The translations under genes were made by a program, and so were the position numbers. A stretch of 55,584 bases of DNA from Flavobacterium sp. (GTDB taxonomy: Bacteria; Bacteroidota; Bacteroidia; Flavobacteriales; Flavobacteriaceae), in the NCBI GenBank assembly GCA_023251135.1, contig JAHEZJ010000033.1, positions 1 to 55,584 of the forward strand, written 5' to 3'. Shown here one piece after another: positions 16,289 through 24,111 of the stretch (the first letter of the stretch is position 1; each line of letters opens with the position of its first letter). Under the pieces are notes generated by a model. The model was not told the origin of the DNA, ran no database searches, and was given only the letters and a program-made list of their open reading frames with translations.

Positions 16289-16690
16289 TTACAAGGTTTC
16301 ACTCATCTTTTTACGGTGCTCAAACATACTCATAAACAAGAAAGTACCCATTTTTCTGGCACGTCGTTTTAACGTTTCGGCATTTTCGCCTTCAAAATGT
16401 TCCTCTAAAGTCTGAAACCAATAGTTCAGCCAGATTCCAAATTCATTCGAAGTGATTCTTCCCTCAAAATGCGAATCAACCTCATTGTGCACCGCATGTG
16501 GATTGCCTTTGTATTTTTTGACGGCAAATAAATTGGTTTCCCAAAAATCGGTTAACTTCTCTAAATGAGCGTCCCAGTCCTGGATCATGGTATTAAAATA
16601 AAAGCCGATTTCTTCATCGGCTCTTATTTTAGCGTAAAACTGATGTACTAAAAATTCGACATCTGCCCGGTTCTCTATTTGTTTTCTCAT
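16289..16690 (-). CDS. Group III truncated haemoglobin
   Basis: The 133-residue protein matches group III truncated globins. It has the F-Y-x-K-I-R-A-D segment, the long E-F region with F-W-E-T-N-L-F, the G-N-P-x-x-x-H pattern with probable proximal His H68, and W-L-N-Y-W-F near residue 90. Such globins bind O2 and NO and are often part of NO or low-oxygen responses (compare Campylobacter Ctb, controlled by a Crp/Fnr protein). The start overlaps the preceding membrane-protein stop codon by 4 nt (ATGA), so they are co-translated. Confidence 0.92.
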   Translation of the reverse strand: MRKQIENRADVEFLVHQFYAKIRADEEIGFYFNTMIQDWDAHLEKLTDFWETNLFAVKKYKGNPHAVHNEVDSHFEGRITSNEFGIWLNYWFQTLEEHFEGENAETLKRRARKMGTFLFMSMFEHRKKMSETL

Positions 16691-16974
16691 AGTATAAAAC
16701 TATTTAACAGAATAAAAAATACACTTAAAAGGGCACTTGCAATAATAAAGTTAAAAACCGTTTTGTGTTTCATTTGCGCCAGTATAGAAGTATTGGCAAA
16801 GACACAAGCCAGAACAATAATAGCAAGTTGTATCATTTGTGGTATTGAGGTTCCGTTAGCCAGAACGTACATTGCCGCAGCGCCCCCTAAACAGCTTTGA
16901 CCAATTACCGCCATTGCAGCAGAACCCATATAATTTTTATTGAAATTTTCGAATGTTGTTTGATATAGTGTCAT
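16687..16974 (-). CDS. Small membrane protein of the globin operon
   Basis: A 95-residue protein with about three hydrophobic helices (near 15-35, 45-62 and 72-94) and a short polar N-terminus. I do not recognise a named family. It has no Cys cluster apart from single residues in the helices. Its position between a Crp-type regulator and a globin, with a 4-nt overlap to the globin, suggests a role in the same stress or respiratory response. That is inference from context only. Confidence 0.75.
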   Translation of the reverse strand: MTLYQTTFENFNKNYMGSAAMAVIGQSCLGGAAAMYVLANGTSIPQMIQLAIIVLACVFANTSILAQMKHKTVFNFIIASALLSVFFILLNSFIL

Positions 16975-16995
16975 GATATTGAGATTTTTATACTA

Positions 16996-17044
16996 CAAAG
17001 ATACAGTCACTATGAGGGTGCATTTTATGACTTAAATCATAAAA
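16996..17044 (-). promoter_or_regulatory. Candidate class II Crp/Fnr-type promoter
   Basis: On the minus strand a perfect -7 element, TATCTTTG (16996-17003), lies 22 bp before the membrane-protein start. A palindrome with 8-bp arms, TTTTATGA and TCATAAAA, and a 6-bp spacer (17023-17044) is centred about 41 bp before the expected start of transcription. That is the classical activator position of Crp/Fnr proteins, and there is no TTTG at -33. The site lies directly after the stop codon of the Crp-type regulator gene. Confidence 0.6.
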
Positions 17045-17055
17045 ACTAAATTATT

Positions 17056-17652
17056 TTATCGGTATACTTTCCTGTTTATAATTTTTAAAAGACCTTTTTT
17101 CTCAAGCGCTTTTATGGTTCTGATGACCGTTTCGACACGTAAACCGGTTAGATCTCCAATTTGTTGTCTGGTAAAGTTGATGAGGTAGCCATTTTCGTTT
17201 TTTTTAAAATTGAAATAGGCAATTCCGTGATCGATTAACTTTAAAACGCGATGTTCCGGTTCCTGAGTCGACATTTCAGCTGCCATAACCGATTTATAGT
17301 ACAGACGCTGCGCCAGGTTTTCGATGATTTTAAGACTGATACCGGGGTTTTCTTCCAGCAATTTCATAAAGTTGCTTTTGGAAAGCAGAAGTACTTCTGA
17401 GGCTTCAACCGCAATGGCATTCGCGGGATAATTTTGATTTAAAAACAAAGGTGGTTCTCCAAAAGACTGCTCTTTATAAAAAATACCCTGAATAAACTCA
17501 CGGCCGTCATCGTTATAATTGCTCATTTTCACCTCGCCTGAAACAATTTGATAATAATGTGTGGGCAGGTTATTCTCTTCAAAAATAATTTCATTTTTGT
17601 CGAATGACTTTTTCAACGCGCCATATTTTTCCAACAGATCAATTGCAATCAT
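17056..17652 (-). CDS. Crp/Fnr family transcriptional regulator
   Basis: The 198-residue protein has an N-terminal cyclic-nucleotide-binding-like beta-roll (about 15-125) and a C-terminal winged helix whose recognition part reads T-R-Q-Q-I-G-D-L-T-G-L-R-V-E-T-V-I-R-T. No Cys set for an iron-sulfur cluster is present, and the cAMP-binding Arg/Glu pattern is not clear, so the signal is unknown; haem or redox sensing is possible. A candidate binding palindrome lies between this gene and the downstream membrane-protein/globin pair, which makes those genes its likely targets. Confidence 0.92.
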   Translation of the reverse strand: MIAIDLLEKYGALKKSFDKNEIIFEENNLPTHYYQIVSGEVKMSNYNDDGREFIQGIFYKEQSFGEPPLFLNQNYPANAIAVEASEVLLLSKSNFMKLLEENPGISLKIIENLAQRLYYKSVMAAEMSTQEPEHRVLKLIDHGIAYFNFKKNENGYLINFTRQQIGDLTGLRVETVIRTIKALEKKGLLKIINRKVYR

Positions 17653-17672
17653 ACTTTTGTTTAGCTATAACA

Positions 17673-17680
17673 CAAATATA
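17673..17680 (-). promoter_or_regulatory. -7 element of the Crp-type regulator gene
   Basis: TATATTTG on the minus strand is an exact TAnnTTTG match, 20 bp before the start codon. No -33 TTTG was found at the proper distance. Confidence 0.5.
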
Positions 17681-17733
17681 ATTCATTCAAAATAGTTCTT
17701 CTGCATCAAAAAACTTTTACTTTTACGCCCATT

Positions 17734-18462
17734 ATGAGACAAAAATTACTCACCATACGGCAAGAAATTTTGGAAGCTAAAAGGAATGGGCAAAAATTAC
17801 TGGCTATACTGTTAGATCCGGATAAGATTGTTTGGGAAAATTTAGATCATTTATTGCTCAAAATAAATCAATCGCCCGCAACACATATATTTGTGGGAGG
17901 AAGTATTGTACAAGCAACAATTTTAGAAGATTTAATTTCAAAATTAAAACAAGAAACCAATTTACCCGTTGTTATATTTCCGGGTGATCCCTCACAGATT
18001 TCGCCTCAGGCAGATGCGATTTTGTTTTTGTCTTTGTTATCAGGCCGGAATCCTGATTATTTAATAGAATATCAGGTTCAGGCTGCTCCAATTTTAAAAA
18101 GAACCAATTTGGAAGTAATTTCGACAGGTTATATTTTGATTGAAAGCGGAAACGAAACGGCCGTAGCACGTGTAAGTAAAACAAAACCACTGGATCGGGA
18201 TAATTTTGATCTGGTTTTGGCAACAGCACAGGCAGGAGAAATGTTAGGGAACCAATTGATTTATTTAGAAGCGGGAAGCGGTGCAAAAAAAGCAGTTCCG
18301 TTAGAAATGATCCGGTTAATTGCCCAAAATGTGGAGATTCCTATAATTGTTGGCGGAGGAATTGTAGATTTGCACGGAATTCAAAACGCTTATAATGCCG
18401 GTGCTGATTTAGTGGTTATTGGAACCGCTTTTGAAAACGACAGTCATTTTTTTGAATCATAA
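17734..18462 (+). CDS. Geranylgeranylglyceryl phosphate synthase family protein
   Basis: A 242-residue TIM-barrel enzyme of the PcrB/GGGPS family. Visible are L-L-D-P-D-K at the start (substrate and Mg binding), F-V-G-G-S, F-P-G-D-P-S, the Y-L-E-A-G-S-G loop, and phosphate-binding I-V-G-G-G-I and G-A-D-L-V-V-I-G. The family joins a polyprenyl diphosphate to glycerol-1-phosphate. Bacteroidetes members are group II-type enzymes, one of which, from Flavobacterium, is known to make geranylgeranylglyceryl phosphate; its purpose in these bacteria is unclear. It opens a co-directional run with pnuC, the kinase fusion and arfB. Confidence 0.93.
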   Translation: MRQKLLTIRQEILEAKRNGQKLLAILLDPDKIVWENLDHLLLKINQSPATHIFVGGSIVQATILEDLISKLKQETNLPVVIFPGDPSQISPQADAILFLSLLSGRNPDYLIEYQVQAAPILKRTNLEVISTGYILIESGNETAVARVSKTKPLDRDNFDLVLATAQAGEMLGNQLIYLEAGSGAKKAVPLEMIRLIAQNVEIPIIVGGGIVDLHGIQNAYNAGADLVVIGTAFENDSHFFES

Positions 18463-18494
18463 AATAAAACCAACCCAAAATAACCAATTCGATT

Positions 18495-19118
18495 ATGATT
18501 GATTTTTTTCTGGACAGTTATAAAAACACTCCGTTATGGCATATTGCTCTGGAGTTTTTGGTTTTTATCTGCGGTATTTTGAGTGTCTGGTTTGCAAAAA
18601 AAGAAAATATATGGGTATATCCGACAGGTTTGATTGCCACCGTTATTTCGGTTTATCTGTTGTATGTTGCAGGTTATATTGGTGATATGATTATCAACGG
18701 ATATTTCTCTATTATGAGTATTTACGGTTGGTATGTGTGGGCCAAAGGAGGAACGGTAGAAGATAATTTGCCTATAACACGTACAAACACAAACGAAAAA
18801 ATAATTGGAATTGTATTGTTTTTTATAACTGTTTTTGTAGTTTTCGGCATTTACAAATACTTTGATTATGAAATCAAAAATGACAATTATGTCGATATGA
18901 TTTCATCTGGAATATTTTTTGCAGGAATGTGGTACATGGCGAAGAAAAAGATCGAGAACTGGACGCTTTGGATCATTGGTGATATTATTGTGGTGCCCCT
19001 TTATGCTTATCGCGGTTTAGGGATGTTGTCACTTCAGTATTTAATTTTTACAATTTTGGCTATTTCAGCTTATTTAGAATGGAGAAAAATCTTAGACAGC
19101 AAAAAACAGCTATCATAA
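18495..19118 (+). CDS. pnuC: PnuC-family vitamin transporter
   Basis: A 207-residue inner-membrane protein with about seven helices and the family W-x-x-W element (Y-G-W-Y-V-W near residue 77). PnuC proteins carry nicotinamide riboside by facilitated diffusion, driven by phosphorylation inside the cell; relatives called PnuT carry thiamine. The next gene, overlapping by 40 nt, begins with a NadR-like kinase, which favours nicotinamide riboside. But a TPP riboswitch and TonB receptor lie 2.6 kb downstream, and PnuT genes in Bacteroidetes often sit near thiamine receptors, so the substrate is not certain. Confidence 0.88.
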   Translation: MIDFFLDSYKNTPLWHIALEFLVFICGILSVWFAKKENIWVYPTGLIATVISVYLLYVAGYIGDMIINGYFSIMSIYGWYVWAKGGTVEDNLPITRTNTNEKIIGIVLFFITVFVVFGIYKYFDYEIKNDNYVDMISSGIFFAGMWYMAKKKIENWTLWIIGDIIVVPLYAYRGLGMLSLQYLIFTILAISAYLEWRKILDSKKQLS

Positions 19119-21193
19119 AAATTGCTTTATTTGGTCCTGAAAGTACAGGAAAAACTACCTTGGCAAAACAGCTTTCGGAATATTATGAAACCGAATGGGT
19201 TCCCGAATTTGCACGCGATTATTTGCAGGAGAAATGGGAAGAGAACCAGCACATTTGTGTAGCTGAAGATATGTTGCCTATTGCCTACGGACAAGTAGCT
19301 TTAGAAAATCAAAAGCTTAGTTTGTCTAAAAAATATCTTTTTTGCGATACCAACTTAATGGTGACAAAGGTTTTCTCTGAAATGTACTATGGTTTTTGTG
19401 ATCCGCTTTTAAATGAGGCGGCACTAGAGCACGAATACGATTTGTTTTTCCTGACAGACATTGATGTCCCATGGGAAAAAGACGATATCAGAGATACTCC
19501 GGAAGGTCGTGAAACGGTATTTTCTGTCTTCAAACAAACCCTTATTGATACGAAGAAGCCTTTTATAACCCTTTCGGGAAATAAAGAAAGCCGTTTGGCT
19601 AAAGCGGTAGCTATTGTAGAACAATTGGCTATTGCAAAACAACATGGTTTTTCATCAGAAGATTTCGTTCAGATATACGAGCACGGAATTTCTTTTGAAA
19701 AGATTTTACAGCAACTGCAAATTTTTAAAAACGGAATAACCAAATCTAATTTAATTAGTCCGGCTACCATAACCAATGGTATTCTAAGCTTATCAGAATC
19801 GGAATTTGAAGAAAAAGCAGCTTTTTTTGATGCTCAAAAATCAAAAATCAAACTTAAAAAGTTTGTTCCGGCTTCAGGAGCGGCGAGTAGGATGTTTAAA
19901 TTTTTAAGCGCTTTTTTGAATGATTTTGAATTTGAGAAAGAGACTATTAATGCTTATATCAACCGGAAGAATGATAAAGAGCTCTCTATTTTTATCGTGG
20001 CAATGGATAAATTTCCGTTTTTTAAAACTATTGATAAAAAGCTGAAAGAAATTTATCCTGATTTTGAAACGTTAGACAGAGATTATAAAAATTACTATTT
20101 CATAAAGCTTTTACTGTCACTTGAATATTTTGATTTTGCGAATAAGCCAAAAGCAGTTTTGCCCTTTCATCAATACAAGACACATATAGCAAATCCAATT
20201 GAAGAACATCTGAATGAATGCGTTCACTATGCTTCATCAAATCAATTTTCTAATTTGCATTTTACTGTTTCCGAGATACATCAGAATTTGTTTGAGAACG
20301 AAATAAAAGTTCTTAAAGAAAAAATAGAAAAAGAATCGGGAGTTAAAATTGAAATTGGTTACTCGTATCAGCGTAAAGGCACAGATTCTGTTTGTGTCGA
20401 TGCAGTAAACGACCCTATTCGGGATAAAAATAATAAATTAGTTTTTAGACCTGGTGGTCATGGAGCATTAATCGAGAATTTGAACGGACTTGATTCTGAC
20501 GTCATTTTTATTAAGAATATCGACAATGTAATTCAGAATCATATTGATCAAATTGCGTTGTATAAAAAGGCATTGGCGGGAGTTTTACTTGAAATTCAGC
20601 AAAAGGTTTTCGGTTATTTAACTGCAATTGAAAAACAAGAAGTTAAAGAAGAAGACCTTGAAGAGATTGTTGCTTTTTTATTGAAGAAGCTTAACATTGA
20701 ACTGAATAGCGATTTTAGTAAATTTACTTTTGAAAATAAAATCAGTAAGATTAAAGATTTGTTAGATAGGCCAATTCGTGTTTGCGGAATGGTGAAAAAT
20801 GAAGGAGAGCCCGGTGGTGGACCATTTTGGGTAATGAATGATAAAGGGTCGGTTTCATTGCAGATTGTTGAAGCCTCACAAATAGATCTGACCAATAAAA
20901 AACAACAGGAAATCCTGGCTTCGGCAACTCATTTTAACCCCGTTGATTTAGTTTGCGGAATTAAAAATTATAGGAATGAAAAGTTTGATCTATTGGAATT
21001 TGTAGATCAAAAAACAGGTTTTATTGTTGAAAAAAGTGTTGAAGGAAGAGTAGTAAAAAGCTACGAACTGCCAGGATTGTGGAACGGAGCAATGGCCAAT
21101 TGGCTGACTATCTTTGTGGCAGTACCCTTAATTACTTTTAATCCGGTGAAAACAGTAAACGATTTATTAAAAGCAGCACATCAGCCACAATAA
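19079..21193 (+). CDS. NadR-like kinase domain fused to DUF4301
   Basis: The 704-residue protein starts with a P-loop kinase domain (about 12-185; Walker A G-P-E-S-T-G-K-T-T at 19-27; then F-A-R-D-Y and the C-D-T-N region) like the ribosylnicotinamide kinase part of NadR. Residues about 230-700 match DUF4301, with an S-G-A-A-S-R-M-F motif, R-P-G-G-H-G-A-L and a Gly/Pro-rich G-E-P-G-G-G-P segment. It overlaps the pnuC 3' end by 40 nt and ends one base into arfB. The kinase could trap the vitamin brought in by PnuC. What DUF4301 does is unknown; the nucleotide-sugar-enzyme-like signatures hint at a transferase. Confidence 0.85.
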   Translation: MEKNLRQQKTAIIKIALFGPESTGKTTLAKQLSEYYETEWVPEFARDYLQEKWEENQHICVAEDMLPIAYGQVALENQKLSLSKKYLFCDTNLMVTKVFSEMYYGFCDPLLNEAALEHEYDLFFLTDIDVPWEKDDIRDTPEGRETVFSVFKQTLIDTKKPFITLSGNKESRLAKAVAIVEQLAIAKQHGFSSEDFVQIYEHGISFEKILQQLQIFKNGITKSNLISPATITNGILSLSESEFEEKAAFFDAQKSKIKLKKFVPASGAASRMFKFLSAFLNDFEFEKETINAYINRKNDKELSIFIVAMDKFPFFKTIDKKLKEIYPDFETLDRDYKNYYFIKLLLSLEYFDFANKPKAVLPFHQYKTHIANPIEEHLNECVHYASSNQFSNLHFTVSEIHQNLFENEIKVLKEKIEKESGVKIEIGYSYQRKGTDSVCVDAVNDPIRDKNNKLVFRPGGHGALIENLNGLDSDVIFIKNIDNVIQNHIDQIALYKKALAGVLLEIQQKVFGYLTAIEKQEVKEEDLEEIVAFLLKKLNIELNSDFSKFTFENKISKIKDLLDRPIRVCGMVKNEGEPGGGPFWVMNDKGSVSLQIVEASQIDLTNKKQQEILASATHFNPVDLVCGIKNYRNEKFDLLEFVDQKTGFIVEKSVEGRVVKSYELPGLWNGAMANWLTIFVAVPLITFNPVKTVNDLLKAAHQPQ

Positions 21194-21597
21194 TGGATGT
21201 CGAAAAAATTATATCAGAGCTAAGTTTTAAAGCAGTACGCAGTAGCGGTGCGGGAGGACAAAACGTAAACAAAGTATCATCAAAAGTTGTACTGACTTTT
21301 GATTTGAATAGTTCGCAGGCGCTGTCTGAAGACGAAAAACTGCTTTTGCAAAAGAATATTGCTGCCCGTTTAACGACAGAAAATATTCTCATTTTAAATT
21401 GTGATGAAGACAGAAGTCAGCTTAAAAACAAGGATATTGTTGTAAAACGTTTTTTAGAACTTCTTAAAAAAGGTTTATATGTTCCTAAAGTTCGTAAAGC
21501 AACTAAGATTCCAAAATCAGTGATTAAAAAACGAATCAAGGATAAAAAGAACGTCTCTGAAATAAAGCAATCCAGAAAGAAACCCAATTTAGATTAA
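21193..21597 (+). CDS. arfB: Alternative ribosome-rescue factor ArfB
   Basis: A 134-residue protein with the release-factor catalytic motif G21-G22-Q23 in S-S-G-A-G-G-Q-N-V-N-K, and a basic C-terminal tail rich in Lys (from about residue 95) that enters the empty mRNA channel of stalled ribosomes. It lacks the codon-recognition domain of RF1/RF2, as expected for ArfB (YaeJ). The start overlaps the previous stop codon (TAATG), so translation is coupled. Confidence 0.93.
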   Translation: MDVEKIISELSFKAVRSSGAGGQNVNKVSSKVVLTFDLNSSQALSEDEKLLLQKNIAARLTTENILILNCDEDRSQLKNKDIVVKRFLELLKKGLYVPKVRKATKIPKSVIKKRIKDKKNVSEIKQSRKKPNLD

Positions 21598-21682
21598 ATT
21601 CCAATTCTTTAAATACCAAATTCCAATCATAACGATTAGATTTCGTTGTCAAAAATTGGAATTTGGAATTTGAAAATTGGAT
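21598..21682. repeat. AAATTCCAA word-repeat inverted array
   Basis: Several AATTCCAA words (21598-21636) face TTGGAATTTGGAATTTG words (21655-21680), able to form an imperfect hairpin right after the arfB stop codon. The last word supplies a TTTG (21669-21672) located 20 nt before the -7-like element of the following riboswitch transcript. Confidence 0.65.
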
Positions 21683-21700
21683 TTTTTAATACTACCTTTA
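21669..21700 (+). promoter_or_regulatory. Candidate promoter of the TPP-riboswitch/TonB receptor transcript
   Basis: TTTG at 21669-21672, 20 nt, then TACCTTTA at 21693-21700, one mismatch from TAnnTTTG. The element precedes the riboswitch core directly, as expected if the transcript begins with the aptamer. Confidence 0.45.
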
Positions 21701-21816
21701 CCCCGTCTCAAAGGGGTGCTCTAAATAACGAGCTGAGATCATACCCAAAGAACCTGAGCGAGTAATGTCGCTAAGGGAAAGACGACAATCTTAGCGTATA
21801 CACTATACTTTGTCGT
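21700..21816 (+). promoter_or_regulatory. TPP riboswitch (THI element) before the TonB receptor
   Basis: The aptamer shows the conserved parts in order: GGGGTGCT (21713-21720), GCTGAGAT (21732-21739), ACCC, GAACCTGA, GTAATG and AAGGGAA. An upstream ACCCC (21700-21704) can pair with the aptamer's GGGGT. After the core, ACGACAA (21782-21788) pairs with TTGTCGT (21810-21816), a likely expression platform. No T-run follows, so translational control is more likely than termination. High TPP should lower receptor synthesis. Confidence 0.93.
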
Positions 21817-21876
21817 GAAACATTTATTAATTTAACAAAAAGAATAATTCCCCCTTTTATTTGTAATTCTTTACAG

Positions 21877-24066
21877 ATGAAAACTTTTTTTTTAGGTGCT
21901 AAGGCGCAAAGTTACAAAGGTTCAAAGGCTCAAAAATCGAGCAGAACCAAATCGATTTTCTTTCTTCTATTTTCTATTTTCTTTTCTCAATTATCTTCCG
22001 CGCAAGAGCAGGATTCTACTAAAGTCAATAAACTGGATGATGTTTTAGTTTCGGCAGTTCGTGTTACGACCAAAACCCCGGTAAGTTTTAGCAATCTCGA
22101 TAAAAAAGACATTAAATTTAGAAATCTGGGTCAGGACATTCCAATCCTGATGAACTATCTGCCGTCGGTGGTTACTACTTCTGATGCAGGAGGCGGAATA
22201 GGGTATACCGGAATCAGGGTGCGTGGTAGTGATGCTACCAGAGTAAACGTGACCATTAACGGAATTCCCTACAATGATGCCGAAAGTCAGGGGACTTTTT
22301 GGGTAAATATGCCCGATTTTGCTTCTTCTGTTGAAAGTTTACAGTTGCAGCGAGGTGTTGGAACTTCTACCAATGGTTCTTCTGCTTTTGGAGCCAGTTT
22401 GAACATGCTGACCGATAATTATGCGACCAAAGCAAGCGGGGAAATTTCAAGCTCTTACGGGAGTTTCAATTCAAATAAAAATACGGTAAAATTCAGTACA
22501 GGTTTATTAAACGATCATTTTGAACTGGCAGGACGTTTGTCTACCATTAAATCGGATGGTTATGTAGATCGTGCAAGTTCTGACTTAAAATCGTACTTTC
22601 TTCAGGGGACTTATGTAGGTAAAACAACTTTGATTAAAGCGCTCGTTTTTGGAGGAACTGAAAAAACATACCAGTCCTGGAACGGAATTGATGCCGAAAC
22701 TTTAAACTCAAACAGAACTTACAATTCAGCCGGAAAATATAAAGACGAAGCAGGAAATGTTCATTTCTATGACAATGAAACAGACAATTACAAACAAAAT
22801 CATTATCAATTGCATTGGAGTGAATCCATTTCCGATCAATGGAGCAGTAATTTAGCGGTTCATTATACAAAAGGGCAGGGCTACTATGAAAACTTTAAAT
22901 ACAATGAGCCAGTTGCAGGTTATGGACCAATTCAACCTACTAAAATGGTAGAAAATGATCTTGGAGAACTTGTTCCTGGTACTGATTTAATTCGTCAGAA
23001 ATGGTTGGATAATGATTTTTACGGGACAACTTTTTCAGTAAAATACAAAGAAGAAAAACTGGATGTGATCGTAGGTGGTGGCTGGAATAAATATGAGGGA
23101 TCTCATTTTGGTAAAGTAATTTGGGCAAGAAATTCTTCTCAGGCCCTGCCAGGAGATCACTATTACGACGATTTCTCGACTAAAACCGACGGGAATATTT
23201 TTGCAAAAGCAAATTATCAGTTCACCGAAAAGCTAAGCTTTTATGGCGATTTGCAATACAGAAATGTACAGTACAAAGCCAATGGTAAAGATACAGGATT
23301 AGTAGATGATAGCTTTAATTTCTTTAATCCGAAAGCAGGTTTGAATTACGAAATTAACTCCAAAAACACCCTTTACTTTTCATACGCCAGAGCCAATCGC
23401 GAGCCTAACAGAACCGATTACGAAGGTGGAAATGTAAAGCCTGAAAAACTAAATGATTTTGAATTAGGATGGAGATTCAATTCGGATAAATTTCAATTGA
23501 ATTCAAATGTTTATTACATGGCCTATAAAGATCAGTTAATTTTAACCGGAAGACTGGACGATGTTGGAGCACCAATTCGTGCAAATACCGAAAAAAGTTA
23601 CCGTTTAGGTTTGGAAGTCGATGCTACTATACAGCTTTCGGAAAAGTTTATTCTTAGACCAAACTTCACTTTAAGCAGCAATAAAAATATTGATCTGGCG
23701 GTTGAAGGAGAGCATTACGGAACAACTGATATTGCTTATTCACCATCGGTTATTGCTGGAAATATTATTGTGTACAGTCCGATTCAAAGTTTGCACATTT
23801 CGTTATTGCAAAAATATGTAGGTGAGCAATACATGAACAATATTGAATTGCCGGCTGCTAAACTGGCGGATTATTTTGTGAACGATTTGAATGTTTCTTA
23901 TGAAATCAAACCAAAATCTGTTTTCAAATCCATTTTAATTACAGGTTTGGTAAACAATATTCTGGATAAAAAGTATGTTTCAAATGGAGCAATGTGGGAC
24001 GTTTATCCCTACTACTATCCTCAAGCCGGGATTAATTTCCTAGCGGGATTGACATTGAAGTTCTAA
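21877..24066 (+). CDS. TonB-dependent receptor, probable thiamine uptake
   Basis: A 729-residue outer-membrane receptor with a plug domain (about 55-165: conserved I-R-V-R-G-S-D and N-G-I-P-Y-N-D) and a C-terminal barrel ending in F. Control by a TPP riboswitch points to thiamine or a precursor as substrate, the same logic used for OMR1 receptors in Bacteroidetes. The N-terminus is odd: residues about 7-26, before the hydrophobic signal segment (27-42), are encoded by CAAAG/GGTTCAAAGG words like the repeat at 5294-5325, lengthening the basic part of the signal peptide. No Met lies between, so this start is forced. Confidence 0.9.
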   Translation: MKTFFLGAKAQSYKGSKAQKSSRTKSIFFLLFSIFFSQLSSAQEQDSTKVNKLDDVLVSAVRVTTKTPVSFSNLDKKDIKFRNLGQDIPILMNYLPSVVTTSDAGGGIGYTGIRVRGSDATRVNVTINGIPYNDAESQGTFWVNMPDFASSVESLQLQRGVGTSTNGSSAFGASLNMLTDNYATKASGEISSSYGSFNSNKNTVKFSTGLLNDHFELAGRLSTIKSDGYVDRASSDLKSYFLQGTYVGKTTLIKALVFGGTEKTYQSWNGIDAETLNSNRTYNSAGKYKDEAGNVHFYDNETDNYKQNHYQLHWSESISDQWSSNLAVHYTKGQGYYENFKYNEPVAGYGPIQPTKMVENDLGELVPGTDLIRQKWLDNDFYGTTFSVKYKEEKLDVIVGGGWNKYEGSHFGKVIWARNSSQALPGDHYYDDFSTKTDGNIFAKANYQFTEKLSFYGDLQYRNVQYKANGKDTGLVDDSFNFFNPKAGLNYEINSKNTLYFSYARANREPNRTDYEGGNVKPEKLNDFELGWRFNSDKFQLNSNVYYMAYKDQLILTGRLDDVGAPIRANTEKSYRLGLEVDATIQLSEKFILRPNFTLSSNKNIDLAVEGEHYGTTDIAYSPSVIAGNIIVYSPIQSLHISLLQKYVGEQYMNNIELPAAKLADYFVNDLNVSYEIKPKSVFKSILITGLVNNILDKKYVSNGAMWDVYPYYYPQAGINFLAGLTLKF

Positions 24067-24071
24067 AAAGT

Positions 24072-24108
24072 AAAAAAGCCTGAAAAGTTAATTTTTCAGG
24101 CTTTTTTT
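24072..24108. terminator. Bidirectional terminator
   Basis: A 15-bp stem (AAAAAAGCCTGAAAA at 24072-24086 with its complement from 24093) has a 6-nt loop and flanking A/T runs, between convergent genes. Confidence 0.92.
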
Positions 24109-24111
24109 ATT

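Noticed and set aside
19079-19118. Frameshift joining pnuC and the kinase gene
   Set aside because: Both proteins are complete at this point, and overlaps of coding ends are common in this genome; the kinase Walker motif follows shortly after its own ATG.
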